Assembly (NCBI GenBank): GCA_025738555.1
Contig: JAOVFP010000020.1
Location: forward strand, 1 to 64,000
Reading direction: 5' to 3'
DNA from: Cyathus striatus
Lineage: Eukaryota; Basidiomycota; Agaricomycetes; Agaricales; Nidulariaceae
Length of the DNA stretch: 64,000 nucleotides
The position numbers were made by a program, and so were the translations under genes. The notes under the pieces were generated by a model. That model had not been told where the DNA came from. It made no database searches and was given only the letters and a program-made list of their open reading frames with translations. Below are positions 25,279 to 38,267 of this stretch, piece by piece; the stretch's first letter is position 1; the number at the start of each line of letters is the position of its first letter.

Positions 25279-28233
25279 GATGGAGGACGTTTGAGGTTTT
25301 GTAGTAGAGGAAGAGCTGTTTTTGTTTATTAACTGCTGAACAGAGCACCATATAACTTACTATTGAAAGAAAACCAGCTCTAGGTAGTAATGTGAGGGGA
25401 CGATGGAGACCAGCTCTAAGGAATAACCTATAGGGATGCTGAGTATTTATACTTGCCCATCAACCGCTTGGAAGTCCATCAGCATCATCAAAGTTTCATC
25501 TCAAGTGTTGGTTATTGGAGCATAAGGCTGTGTCGCTCGTTGCCTTACAAAAAATGTTGCGAGGGTTACACTGGGTTACGGTATAGCAATGTAGATACAT
25601 ACGGCAACTGCAGCATCCATCTAACATACATGATACCCCGGCATCAAGATGCCGGCCAATTTACCAAACTTAAAGTGAATTACTTATTATTATCACAGCT
25701 ATTCACTTCCCGCTGTATCTGGATCATCATAGTATCTGAACCTTGTCCATTTGGTGATAATATAAAGGTTCGTGCATTTGAAATGGGAGGATGCGTGAAG
25801 ACTGTGCGAAGGTGAAAATAAGCAGAGCCATTGATAGTAAGCGAGTAGCTTGCACTTGGGTTGCACAGCACTTCAATGGAACTGCCTAAAACTGCCTCCG
25901 TGTTAAATTTGATTCCGCGCAATAATACTTAATAAATAATATATAAGGCCGCTATCGCTGGCAAGGCCCACTAACTACGATAAATTTGAACAAACCAAAA
26001 CCACCTACACAGGGAAAGCTACGAAAGAAAGTAGAGGACACCCATTCCTGATATATATCATAATTATATCTACTAAGTAAACCGGTTGGTGAACAATACT
26101 TGAACAAGGAATTTGCCGAATAACTGAACCCATGACGACTCGGCTTCACGGCATCGAAATTTACTGCCAAAAAGTTTTCAACATCGAGCCCCATAGCCCT
26201 ACTAACTAAAGTTAGTGGGAATAAGTTTCATTATTGAAATCCAGCAAGGCGAAGGAGCAGAAAAATGATAGACGGAAAGATCAGTAAAATAGCCCGGCTG
26301 TTCATCCTCTAGGTTCTAGGACATCCAGCCTATACAAACACTTACAAGTTCCTATCATAGGACGAACAACCACAACCGATCCACTTAAAATCGCGGGCAG
26401 GATCTGACTTATAACGGATAGGGTTGTGGTCCTGTAGAGCCGCAGGGAACCGCCCGACGTGAAGACTCGTGAATAATACCAGAGAATAAGTATCGTCTTT
26501 TTATCCGATAACTGGAAGCGGTTGGGAAAACAACTATGCGCATCACTTATTAACGCGATCACCGATAGAACCGTTGCCCCTAACTCCTGAAATCCAGATT
26601 CAATTTAACTCCTTCCGGGAAATACGTGGCTTGCAACAATAACCACGGACAATCTCACCGAGATGGAGCCCAGGAACCCTACGATGCAGAGGCACCGTAG
26701 AGCATTACCTCGGCTAGAGCCTAGGGATTCATAGCTCTGCCGAATGTAGATGCTAGACCTTTAACGAGATTCAAACAAATCGGTACCTGGGGAGCTTGCG
26801 TTGTCTCAGGTCTGGAGCCCAAAGGCCGGCTGATATCTTGAAGATTAAGGATATGAGAATGGATGTTTGTATCCCAACGAAAACTTCGGAACTAGCTATA
26901 AGTAGACATCAACTCAGTAAACAGCATAGTTTTATCTCCCGAAATCCACTTGATGAAATGATATATTTGTATACTTATCGAGAAACTTCAACCTGAATCT
27001 TATCGCGTCAACATTTACAGGTTTGTCGTCGGGAAGGAAGGACTCGTAGTACATCGTCTTGCATTCGAGAGGCGTGATACGCTTTCGAATGATTTACGAC
27101 GCTATACACCCGGAACTCGACGTTCAGGAATAACGAGCATATCAGCTGCATGTAGGCAGCAATCAAAAATTCAGACGTGTTTGGCAAGTAGCAAGTAGCG
27201 CTGAAGCTCCCTCGTGTTTCGAGATCTAATCAGAAGATTGTTGGCTTCAGATCACCAGCTGCGAAAAGAGTGGTCTTCATGCATACAGGGTGTAATCTGC
27301 GATAACACATTGCGAGGTGTTTATATTCGACGAAATGTACCAGGTAGTCATAGCAGGTTTAAGATGGATTATAGTATACGGAGCATCTTGTAATATCCCA
27401 AAATTGCGAAGGCGGTTATTTCAGGATCATTCAGAAAAAATCCCAAGCATTGATCCGAATTCTTGCAGTGGAACAAAAACGAATATATACGTTCGTTGAA
27501 ATCGAAGTCAAGAATGACTTTCTGTTGTTTGATGTACTGGTATGCTTCATAAGATACAGTTACAATGAAGGCTAATCCGAGAGTTCAAAGACGTGGAGGT
27601 GACCCATCGGGACAGAGAATCGTAAATGGAAACAACAAACTCAAAGCCGGAACAATTGAATTGAGGAGGACTTTCGAATTGGATAGGTTACGTCGATGGA
27701 ATCCGCACCTGAGTGAGTATGCTTGCAATTTTCAGTTATCAATAACGAGATTACGCGGGCTATGTGGAAAGGAATGGAACCCTAGGGCAAGTCGCAGCTT
27801 GTCAACGTAGGTGTGAACCCCTGGGATTCGTGCCAGATCAGAAAGCGGACACCTATTCGTGAACTAGCGGGTGTGAAAATTTTTGTTCTAAATTTATGTG
27901 GCAAGAAACAAGAGGTACCCAGTAGGTCAACCATCGGGACTTGGGGAAGCTGAAACGGAAAGACAAAGAGGAAAGGGGATACAGTATAGGTGAGAGCAGT
28001 ACAGTCGGGCGATAGCAATGTCCAAGTAGAAGCAAGGTCATAGAGAAGAGCATGTGGAAGATGTTCTACCAAAAAAAGAAAAAGACCAAATAATTATTCC
28101 TAAGTGGCCGTATATTGTATAAGATAAAGAACTTACAGGAGTACATCGGGTAGTAGCCCAAGGAGTCCGAAGAGGGTTTACAAATACATAGGTATTAAAA
28201 ATACACAGAAGGTCCATGAGGTCCCAAGGAATG
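25279..28233. other. 3-kb gene-poor interval
   Basis: Read in all frames; only short frames with no recognisable family. The best is 27565-27810 (81 codons, Arg-rich, MKANPRVQRRGGDPSGQRIV), which has no plausible exon neighbours. No long inverted repeats, tRNA B-box or transposase signature seen. It may be a decayed insertion or simply a long intergenic stretch. Confidence 0.4.
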
Positions 28234-29835
28234 TTATGCCAGGGATTCGTCTAATCTTGCCAAGTCCTCTCTTGCAGCCAGCAATACTTCCTGTTAATCT
28301 ATTAATCATTGGATAAGCGGTTTGTCAACAAAAAGCCTACCGTTACAAGTGCCTGTCTAGCCTCATCCTTGATCTCCTTCCATCGCCCTTCGTATGTGCG
28401 TAACAGCTCATCATATTCATCCCTTTGTCTTCGGTCTCCACGCATCGCCGTTCTAATGACGGCACGCAACACGCAAATACCAGCCACCCACTCAACCTCA
28501 TCTGTCTCCCAGACGGCATCTTTAGCAATCATTTCAGAAAACGCGCGTCCCATGGCGTATGCATAGCCACTGTGATCTGCCTCGCCCACTCGACCCATGC
28601 CGAGCATGCCAAGTTCAAGCGCTGCTGCATGTATTCGAGCCCATTGTATATGGTCTTTCCGACGTTGCCTGTCACTCGCTATACGCTGCATCTCATCAGA
28701 CAGCGAAGACGATGCCGCGGAGCGTGGAGCAGAGGCCAATGAATTTGACCTTGCAGGGGCGTTAGGTATCCAGGTTGAATATTTGCGGATCTGCATCTGA
28801 AGGGCGCGAGGCCCTGCCATAGGACCAGGGACACCGGCATGAATGATTGTAGAAGTAAAGTAGGTCGACGCGTCCAAAAATCGTCTAAGATATACACTAG
28901 GATCTCTGTTAAAGGATCCCGCAGATGGCTCCGCAGATATAGCATCAAAGAGAGCATCTACTACGCCTGTCAGTGGTGTAGCAGATGGATGAGCGAGGAC
29001 GAAGCTTTGGATCATAGATGCAAGGGTCGAAGAGTCGACACCTTGAAGGAAAACTCCTCTCAAGGTATCTTGGTTGACTGTCATTCCCAAAGCGTGGGCA
29101 TGAGCTGTGTGTGGAGATGGCGCTGTTGAATGAGCGGTCGGTTGTGGTGGTGCAGGAATGGCTGCAGCACTTGGTTGAAGTCCGCCATACTGAATGGGAG
29201 AAATAATAGCTTGATTAGTAGTTACTGGGCTGCTGGTGCTGCTTTCCGCGTGGGCGTATGGTACGATGTTAGGGGATGCAACGGCAGTGTTGACCCATCC
29301 CACATCGTTTGCATGGGCTGCAGCTGCTGTTATAGCAAGGGCCTTGAGATCTCTCGGGCCATCGTTGGTCGGATTGAACCAACCTTTCTCTGCAGCTTTC
29401 TTCGCAGACCTTGGCCTGCCCTCTAACTTTCTTCGCGTCCTTCCGACTGTGTTTTTGAACCAGTTATATATTTGCTGAAACAAGGATATAAGTAATGAGA
29501 TTACGTAGAATAGAACACTAGGAACAGTTGCGGACCTCCTTGAAGCGAGACTCTGATTCTTCTACGCCAACAAACTCGTCGGGTAAGCCAAACCTCGCAA
29601 TGAAATCCGAGGCGCGTTCAAGAGCAAACTTCTTTGCATCTCCTCTTATTGAACCCTGCGATCTTCGCTCAAATTCTGGGAGGTTGCTATACGTAAAGTA
29701 AGGTCATCAGGACCAAGGCTGTCACGGAGCCTTAAAGAGGCTCTGTCGTAAATACCTCTTAAGAAAGGCCAGCTGCTGGTCTGTATAGGCTTTGGGGAGA
29801 CGAGGTTTGTGTACCCTGGGATCGCTGGCGGACAT
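28234..29835 (-). CDS. Basidiomycete protein of unknown function with KQIYNWF-type motif
   Basis: Four exons give roughly 475 residues. The N-terminal part reads PRLPKAYTDQQLAFLKSNLP and, after an intron, ERRSQGSIRGDAKKFALERA, FIARFGLP and EQIYNWFKNTVGRTRRKLEG. This pattern (YT-EQ-FL near the start, then a Phe/Trp-rich helix, then K-IYNWF-N followed by a basic stretch) is shared by a large family of uncharacterised Agaricomycete proteins (established only as a recurrent family; function unknown). The helix with YNWFKN followed by RTRRK looks like a homeodomain-type recognition helix, so DNA binding is possible but unproven. The rest is Ala/Ser-rich with a helical C-terminal half. The last exon was found by splicing at GTAGGC to GAAGTATTG, giving an end EVLLAAREDLARLDESLA. 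Confidence 0.65.
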
Positions 29836-30381
29836 CACAGATACCTGCGATAGGGCGACGCTTGGTGGCATCCTATGTTGCATCCCAAGCATCGCAGCCC
29901 CGCGAGATTGCGTCCTCACCTGATCGCCATCACCCCGGCATTTCCCGAGGTACCACTCGCCCGACTAGGCCACCAACTCTTCCACGCCCATCGGATTCCC
30001 CTCCAATGTATCCATTTTAAACATGTTATCCCATTTGTAATAAATCCTACTACCATCGTCATCTGCTTGCATACTGACATATTACATTCGACGAGAACAC
30101 TATTATTTGACATTCATACAGTTAACTATACCTATACATTTAGATATAGAACACGAAACAATAGGTTGAATAGAATTCAAGCGCTTGCTTGAAAATATAT
30201 CATATGCGTGGCATCTACCCCGACACTTTGTTTGACTCATTCCCAGTTCTAGTTTTTTTAATTCCAAAGCGTTGTGTCGGTACTGAGTAAGAATCCCACA
30301 AATGAGTGTATTTTCCAAGGTATTACATCTAGCGAATATTAAGGGTATAATATATAAAGGACTGTATGAAGGTATTAGGCG
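29836..30381. other. Promoter region of the preceding gene and erg6 3' flank
   Basis: No independent gene. The frame of the preceding gene stays open upstream to 29919, so an earlier start cannot be excluded. Confidence 0.5.
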
Positions 30382-31644
30382 TTAGTTCGAGGCGGGTTTC
30401 CGGCTCACGACCAGATACATCGGGGTAAACAGCTGCGAAACACCGAATTAGAATCTCTCCACTGGCGCCACACATCAATGTCACACACCTTCATTTGTCC
30501 GCCCTTCACTAACGCATCAGCTGCAACCTTCAGGGACTCGCTAACATCGTATGTCCCCTTAGGCAGAATCCTTATCCACTCCATGAATCGGATTGCGTTA
30601 TGACTAACTAGTTTACCGCTCCAGCTCATCCGCCACACTGTCAAGTAATCCCAGAAAGTCTGTGCTTTCCGAATATCACCTTCGAGAGGGTAATACCACG
30701 GGACAGGATCTGGACGATCCGCGAGGTCTTCCTCATGCTCAATCTGGAAACCGACATTCTTCAGCGCCTCACGAGCCTTTCGTAGTGGTCGCATTTCAGG
30801 AATGCCGTTACCCAGTTCAATCTGGTGAGCAAGCGCTTTGTGTTCAGGATTTGAAGGATCCCAGTCATCAGTCATGCACCATTCGTACACACCGAACTGC
30901 TTGAAGATAAGCAAAAAATTAATAATTAACGATAAGACTTACGACACCTCCCGGCTTGAGAACCTTCATGATCTCTCCGTAAACGCCCTCCCATGAAGGT
31001 GCATGAACGGTGGCTTCGATAGCATATACTGAAAACAGACGTTCTTAGCATATTTTAATACACAATGCTTGAGTGGACATACCAGCATCAAAGGAGTTTT
31101 CGCCAAACTGCTCGGCAAGTTTCATAAAATCTCCCTTCACGAAGGAGACTTGGTTCTCTAGCCCGGCCTGTTGAGCGTATTTACGCGCGCGGTGGATCTG
31201 GAAGTCGTTGTTGTTCAGACCAATAATCTGAGCATCAGAGAATTGGGCGATTTCGCGGGCGGGACCGCCAACACCGCATCCGACATCAAGAACACGCATA
31301 CCCGGACGGAGGCCCATTTGAGAAGCAAGGTAGTGTTCATGTCGGGCAAGAGAGGCAAGGAAAGCTTCACCCTTGTAGAAGCGCGAGAAATGGAAAGACT
31401 GTGCCCAGCCGTACTCGTAGAGCTGTGTTGCACCGTCATAGTACCCTGCTATAGTCTCAACCTAACCAATCAAAAATACAGCTCAATTTAAGAGCGCACC
31501 GTTGACGACGTCGGTGTAACTCTTCAAGCGGTTCTCATTGTCCTCATTCTGCTCTTTCGTGGGATCGTCGTGCCAGAACTTAGTATAGTTCTCGATGCGG
31601 TTGGTAACGCGACCATCGTCCAAGGCGGAAGTTTGGGCAGCCAT
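30382..31644 (-). CDS. erg6: Sterol 24-C-methyltransferase Erg6
   Basis: Transfers a methyl group from S-adenosylmethionine to C24 of the sterol side chain (zymosterol/lanosterol) in ergosterol synthesis; ER and lipid droplets. The spliced protein is about 340 residues. It starts [20 protein letters not shown] at 31644. The signature sterol-methyltransferase block is [20 protein letters not shown] followed by [20 protein letters not shown]; the SAM-binding motif I is [18 protein letters not shown], then [13 protein letters not shown], and [20 protein letters not shown]. The C-terminal part [20 protein letters not shown] belongs to the sterol-methyltransferase C domain. The final exon was restored at 30382-30431 as [16 protein letters not shown], which replaces the frame read through the intron. 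All expected motifs are intact. Confidence 0.93.
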
Positions 31645-34076
31645 TGCGCTGGTTCCTATTGGGCAGGGAAGGATTAGTTAATTGAGTATTTTTCATGAGA
31701 GAATAAGGTATAGCAGTATGTGTGCCTATAGAAAGCTTATGGCGGGGAGAAGCTTACTCACAGGAAGTGAATACGAAGGAGGGAGGAGATGAGAGGAACA
31801 AGGGAAGCGGTGGGCAATTTATTTAAATTTAAGTAAAAGCTTCATGCCTTTAAAAATCGTCTCACTTCTGCATTTTTTGAAAAATAGATGATGGGTCGCA
31901 CAGTGCACGTGATCGCATTCCATGTAAATGGCGTGTTTTGCGTGTTTAAAATTTTTCATTATGATTTTGAACCCTTAAGGCCTTACCGATCATTGCTACT
32001 CGCCAATTTCTAACGAACCCCAAGCAACCCTTGCAGCTCTGCACGCAACTTCCTACTTCAAGACTAAGAAAAGGGCGTCTTTTTTCTCTTCTGCATACTT
32101 ATGTATCGCTATACACCAGGATAATTCCGCTCCGGATTCTATTTTCTCTCCGACCCCGTGGTCCTAAGATCGTTGCTTCTCAGGATGTTCTTTTCGTAAC
32201 TTGGATGAATCGATGCCTGCTAAATGAGAAACTGTCTGTTTTGTACTGCCACTTACCGAATATAACATAGGATCGTTCGATTCCTCGTGTTCTGAGGCTT
32301 TATACTCGGTATCAGTAAAGATCGTTCCTTTCGGGATTGTCCTTTCTACCCACACGTCTAGTTTAAAAGATTTCCTGGCTTGCCTCGGAATAAAGCCCAA
32401 ATCCATTTTTAACCCGGCCGAAACGGTAGTACAGGACTTTCCGCGGGTGAGCTTGGTGCATTCCGCTACACTGGATACTGCGATATCTAGCCCAGTGATT
32501 TGGTGTGTTTTAGAGGTCTTCCTCTCTCACAATACCTTACATCGATGTTAATGCTCGATCATTGAGTGTAGTGACTCGCTTGGTATTTGGTAAAACTTTC
32601 ACATTCGAATGCTCATCCAAATTCTCGTGTCAAGTTCTCGGACTCTCCCAGCATGTTTGCTTCAGCTCTAATGTGGAAAAACGACGTCTATTAATACTAC
32701 TTGCTCACCGGGCTTAATGGAAGATTAGACACGCTTCCCAGTCGATCCGTTCTTCTTGGCTATGCAGAATCCATTTTACAGGCCTTAACTGAATCTTCGG
32801 AAGCATGGTCGAATCCGACTTGCAAATCCTAGGATAAATGCTTCAAGTGATAACCAACAAACAACTTGACAACTCCTTTGGTCGAGAGTTTGGTAATCGA
32901 TACTTGCACAATCCACCGAAATTCCGAATGCTTTGGATAAGTTGCCAGAGGGTGGTTTGGGATAGTTATAGTAGTAATGAATATCTTGGATTCCCCACTC
33001 AAGTTGAATTATCAAGATTCAAAATTATCAAATATGGCGTGTGGTGAGTGGTGAATCTGAATAGTCATTCGTCTTTTTGCATCCTTCATGTGTCGAGGCT
33101 ATAATCATGATTCCTAACTTATAAGCCCTTGTAGGACGGAAGTACTTCATCCATCGTAATAAGTATATGCCCCTCTTACAATAACAAATCCCTGTGACAG
33201 CCTTCGCAAACATATTAGACAGTGGAAGCGCTATAGTACATATTTGTATAACATATCGTGAGATTCCGACTCCAATACAATACACCTGGTGACCGTTCAA
33301 ATGTTCATGTGCTCCTTCCTTTTGAACGTATTGATGCGCTATTTCATTGATGATTGGAGGACTTCGATGTTGAAGCATGACGGTGATCAAATTTATTACC
33401 TACATGTCTGCACATATGTAAGTACCGACCCGACGTCATGATGAATCGGCAATGAATCGGTTAAAACTATTTTGTTATGGAGTGATAATTGTTGTTTCTT
33501 GGACTTCAACACGACGAAGTACAATTTCGTTGATATTCTTCGAGTGGCAGCCTGTTCCGAATCCATACTATACTTGTGCTGTACGAACCAAGGCGTATCA
33601 CGATTTTAAAAGAATCATCACTATTACTACCGTTCGATAGTAGAACCCTCTCACTGCCTTTGAACGGAACTGTTTCCGATACTGCACATTCCTCCACCTC
33701 AACACGTTGATCCTCGCAAAAGCCTCCTGCAGGACATTCTGAAGTCTAAATGCAGTATCCCATCATAATCGGCCGAAGCTCCAACCCAAGTGGAGGGAAG
33801 CCATATTCAGCTAAGTTATTTTGAGCCATGACAGAAGCAAGTGGGTGCCTGTTGGAGATCCCTGCTTGCTCCCCTCTCTTTCCTGATTACACATGATCCT
33901 GCATAAACTCACCAGGTTTCTTTCCGGGGAGAAAGAAGAGGAGATTCAATATGTGTTGGTGAGTTGGCCTTGGACAATAAATAGCTGCAAGTGGAGGAAT
34001 GAACCTTAGGCTTCATTCCTGCCACCTATTCGCTTCCTTATCGGCTATTTCGTGATATCCCTATCGTTTATATACT
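31645..34076. other. 2.4-kb intergenic, erg6 promoter and transporter upstream region
   Basis: Genes diverge here, so both promoters lie inside. No conserved coding exon was recognised; the frames seen (at most 120 codons, at 33028) have no family resemblance. A CACGTG-containing word is near 31914. Confidence 0.5.
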
Positions 34077-36430
34077 ATGGTAGCTGATAAAAAAATGTCC
34101 GAGCTAACTAAACCCATCGACGAAAAGCTGGAGACCACAGGCTCTGATACAGAAGCCCTTCATGGGCACAAGACTTTGGACGGTATATCCGCAGAGGAAA
34201 AGCGCCTTGTTCGCAAACTAGATAATCGTATCTTACCTATTGCCTGTTTGTTATATCTCTTTGCCTGTGAGTAGATTTGGTTATGTTATCGTTGGATTTC
34301 TCAGCCACGGTGCAACAACAGATCTCGACCGGTCGAACTTAGGCAATGCTCGCCTGCAAGGACTACCTGAGGATGTTCTCGGAGGTGACAAAACCGGGGT
34401 GCTATTTGATTGGGTTAATTCTGTATTCTTCTTTTCATATGTATGGTTGTCTCTCTTCATTTTTTTTTTTTCGCATTAACACGAATATAGATCATCTGTC
34501 AAGTCCCCGCTACAGTGATCTCAAAGCTCTTCCCTCCAAGGCTGTGGATAGCAGGAGCTGCTATAGGATGGGGCTTGTCATCAGCACTGATGGTAAGATT
34601 TCAGTCTGAGACATCCTAATAAGCGCTGTTGAATGAGCTTTGATAGTCCACGGGGTTTAGCTTCGGAGGCCTGATGACTGCAAGAGTCTTCCTAGGAATT
34701 TTTGAAGCAGGATTTGGCCCCGCTATACCACTCTATTTCTGTGAGCCACTTGTGCACGTTCTCACGGAAGTCGTTTGTTTCTGAGACTCCCCATATAGCA
34801 TTCTTCTACACCAAGAGCGAAATGGGACTCCGGGTATGTGTTACATTCTTATCCTGAAATGTATTAATTGTCTCACCATCCATATTAGATGGCATATTGG
34901 TTTGGTTTCGCAGCCGTTGCTGGAGCCTTCGGCGGTCTCATTGCATTTGGAATTCAACATGCCCATGCTGCAGTGTCTAATTGGAGGTTGTTGTTCATCG
35001 TGGAGGTATGTACATTTCTTCACATTGCATATTTAGCACATCACTCATTGACGACCATTATCCAATAGGGGATACCTCCAATACTGCTTGGCATATTGAC
35101 GATGTTTTACCTTCCTGATCGGCCCGAATCTACTTCATTCTTCAATGAAAGAGAACGGGAGATTGCCATTAATAGAATGAACAGATCCACTAGCGGTGAT
35201 ATAGGTGCGGTGGTGAACAAAGGTACGTGTTTGGAGTACCTCGACAAATGATTGGAACATGAATACTGTCCTTTTGCAGCTCATGTAATTTTAGCCTTCC
35301 GCGATTGGAGAGTAAGTATCTATGTATCCATTTCTGGTTTCAAGCTTTCTTTTCACACAACATCGTTAGATTTACACTGGTGGGGTTATATATTTCGGCT
35401 TAAACTGCGCATTAGCTTCTATTTCGGCTTTCTTGCCAACTATTATCACTACTTTTGGTTTCAGTGAGTCGAGGGTTTATATTTATACGAGTACTTACCC
35501 TAACTTGGTATCACTGTAGGCAATGCGAACGCACAACTACTTACCGTACCTCCGTATGCAGTGGCTGCGGTGGTCTTGATAGGTTTTTCATTGGCATCGG
35601 ATCGGTTGCAAAGCCGAGGTATATTTATGGCCATAGCTAGCAGTATAGGTGGAATTGGTTACTTGTACGTCATTTGTGAATGTGTAACCATTATGATCTA
35701 ACATGTTCCACAGAATTTTGCTCACTGCCCTGGACAATAACCATGCGAGATATTTTGCAACGTTCTGTATCACAAGTGGGACATATACTACCATTGGAAT
35801 TATTATTGCATGGTGTAATTGCTTCTTCTATACCCAACGATATAATTGCATTACTAACCCTATGACGCAGTCGCTCACAACCTAGGATCTGAAACGAAGA
35901 AAGCTACTGGCATTCCGATGTTCATGGCTATCGGCCAATGTGGCAGTGTTCTTGGATCACATATTTTCCCCAAAACGGACGGCCCTCATTATATGTGAGT
36001 AGTTTTGTAGCATATGGCTACGACAATGTTGTTAACACTGTATAAAATGATGTAGCAAAGGATTTGCAAGTATGTGAACCCTCAACCTTACCATTCCATA
36101 ATTAATTGATCTCCCTAGTTTCCTGCGCACTTGAATTTTTAGCGGCTGTATGTGCCATAATTTTAACGGTACGTGCTTGTTTAGTTGTAGGTTTGTTAAA
36201 CTTCTCATACTCTGCGATTGGCAGATTTCTTATCGCATGGATAATGCAAAACGCGACAAGCTTTACGGAAAACCAAAGCCTAATGCAAAGGTAGACACGC
36301 GAGAGTTAGCTGACAAGGCAAGTATGAGGTCCAACATTATCGTGTTCTCGATCTGGAGGTTTTTAATTTTGCACTTACGATTTAACTCTGCTTTTCCCTT
36401 CAGGCTGAAGATTTCCGATACATGCCCTAA
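34077..36430 (+). CDS. MFS anion:cation symporter, Dal5/Tna1 type
   Basis: Plasma-membrane permease of the anion:cation symporter (ACS) family that in fungi takes up allantoate, nicotinate, pantothenate or similar carboxylates; the substrate here is not determined. The gene is split by about a dozen 45-60 nt introns. After the cytosolic N-terminus (KLDNRILPIACLLYLFA) comes the family signature YLDRSNLGNARLQGLPEDVL at the end of TM1, then ICQVPATVISKLFPPRLWIA, GLMTARVFLGIFEAGFGPAI, SEMGLRMAYWFGFAAVAGAF, NWRLLFIVEGIPPILLGILT and FYLPDRPEST before the central loop. The second half has SISAFLPTIITTFGF, AAVVLIGFSLASDRLQSRG, HNLGSETKKATGIPMFMAIG and GSVLGSHIFP. The last exon gives EDFRYMP at 36430, matching the usual FRY-M ending, but requires a GC-AG intron (GCAAGT donor at about 36319). 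Confidence 0.85.
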
Positions 36431-36802
36431 AAGTTGTGAAAATTGGGACTGAGCTGCTACAACAACGTTACTGAATAGTTTCTGGAACTATCCACAGTTG
36501 TATTTTTAATAATATTTACACAATGCGAGATTTACCTCCTAGAGTTATCCGAGAGTCTTGATTCTTGGCTCTTGAATACTTGAGTTCAAACTTCAAGCCA
36601 AAAGTTTTTAAAATTCGCTCAGTGCTGAGCGAAATGACTACGATCACGTGATGTTGAGACACGCGCTTGTCACGACTCACGCGCACGACTCAAACTTGTT
36701 AAATGTTCGGTTGGCTTTACTTAACTTCCTTTACATAAGTATCCAGATTCCAGTGGCCGGCCTTTGTTTCTTACTTCATTTTCATCAGCTATCTTCACAG
36801 CA
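36431..36802. other. mad3 promoter region
   Basis: Spacer between a tandem pair. Contains a CACGTG-like word (ATCACGTGATG near 36643-36653), a classic E-box that bHLH factors recognise; functional use is inferred only. Confidence 0.45.
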
Positions 36803-38267
36803 ATGTCGACTGAAGACGACATATTTCAAGATAACTCCCCTCCCATTGTCGACTGTGATGTTCTTGAAGCAGCTAAAGAAAATGTCCAGCCACTTGGAAC
36901 TGGCCGCAGAGTGACTGCGTTGTCTGCTATTCTTCAGACTCCCCATGCGCAACGAGAAGCAAAGCTTTCTGCTACTAGAAATAGATTACGAATCAATATC
37001 GAGTTGTCACTTGAAGATGACGACGGGGATCCTTTGGATGCGTATTGTCAACTCGTATATTGGACGGTGGAGAACTATCCCCAAGGACACAGCGCTGAAT
37101 CTGGCCTTTTAGAGCTATTGGAAGAGGCAACTAGAGTGCTTAAAGATGACAGGGATGGAATATGGCGCAAGGAAATAAGATACCTAAAATTATGGCTTCT
37201 TTATGCGAGCTATGTCGAGAAGCCGACTATAATATACAAGTTCCTTATAGCCAACGATATTGGGACTGAACACGCACTTCTGTATGAGGAATATGCAGCT
37301 GTACTTGAAAGAGATAGAAGGTAGGTCTCTGAATCTTCTGCTTCTTACTTGGATCCTCACAAAGCTTACCAGGCGAAAAGAGGCTGATGCTGCCTACGCG
37401 CTTGGAATAGCACGAAAGGCAGAACCTTTGGGTCATCTGGAGGGTCGGTACAATGATTTCCAAAAGCGCATGATGTCAAACATGTTTCTACCTCCGGAGC
37501 CAACACCCGCTGCCACTCAACCGATCAGAGCTGCCCTTGCCACAACCAAATCCACTTCCCGCGCACCATCTTCATCTTTATCACGGATTCCTACGACATC
37601 CCGCGCTAGGCCACCTGCATCTTCTGTCCCTTCACCATCCCCGAATGGTCGGATGCAGATTTTCGTAGACCCCACTGGAGCTGAATCTCAGGAAGCCGCC
37701 TCCAGTAGCAATACTTGGACCGATATTGGAACTCGTAAAACTCGCATTAAAGAAAATGTACCTGAAGTCAAGAAGCTTGTGGGGTCGACAATAAAGCAAG
37801 CAGGGAGGACGAAACGACTCGCTTCGGCAGGATCAAGTTCGACATCGAAGATTTTAATCTATCGTGATCCAGGTCCAGAAGAAATGCCTCCACCTGTTTC
37901 GATTCCGAAGAAAAGCAAGGATGTAGCAGTACCACAAACACCCTCTAAAAGTGGTTTTGCGATATTTACCGACGTGGCTACTATTGAAGAGTCTACGATA
38001 TCTAGTACGCCCAAGTTCACTCCGTTCCGAGATGAGGTGTGTTGTATTCATGCAGTTTTGGCAATGCATTCGTAGCTAATATCTTTTTGTTAACAGACTG
38101 CTACAACAAGCTCACCAGGGTCTGGGGCCAGCCAAGACGCAGTCATCAAGGTCAAGAAAGCAGGTTTAAAGGCCCCATTGCCATCATCTGAAGCCGAAGC
38201 TCTTCGCAAGGATCCTTTAAAGAACTATGGTCCAGAAGCAGCAATACCTGCGGGGGACGATGGTTGA
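36803..38267 (+). CDS. mad3: Spindle assembly checkpoint protein Mad3 (BubR1-like, no kinase)
   Basis: Part of the mitotic checkpoint complex (Mad2, Mad3, Bub3, Cdc20) that inhibits the anaphase-promoting complex. Three exons (36803-37320, 37373-38036, 38097-38267) give 450 residues. The first KEN box is in EAAKENVQPLGTGRRVTAL (about residue 27), followed by the Mad3/Bub1 homology region I with its TPR fold (DAYCQLVYWTVENYPQGHSA, KEIRYLKLWLLYASYVEKP, NDIGTEHALLYEEYAAVLER, RKEADAAYALGIARKAEPLG, RYNDFQKRM). A second KEN box occurs in TRIKENVPEVK (about residue 305). A candidate Bub3-binding GLEBS-like stretch is the KILIYRDPGPEE region, less certain. There is no kinase domain, so this is Mad3 and not Bub1. 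The chosen ATG is the one opening MSTEDDIFQD. Confidence 0.9.

Noticed and set aside
27565..27810. 81-codon Arg-rich frame as a gene
   Set aside because: No similarity, no plausible neighbouring exon and no promoter or splice support.
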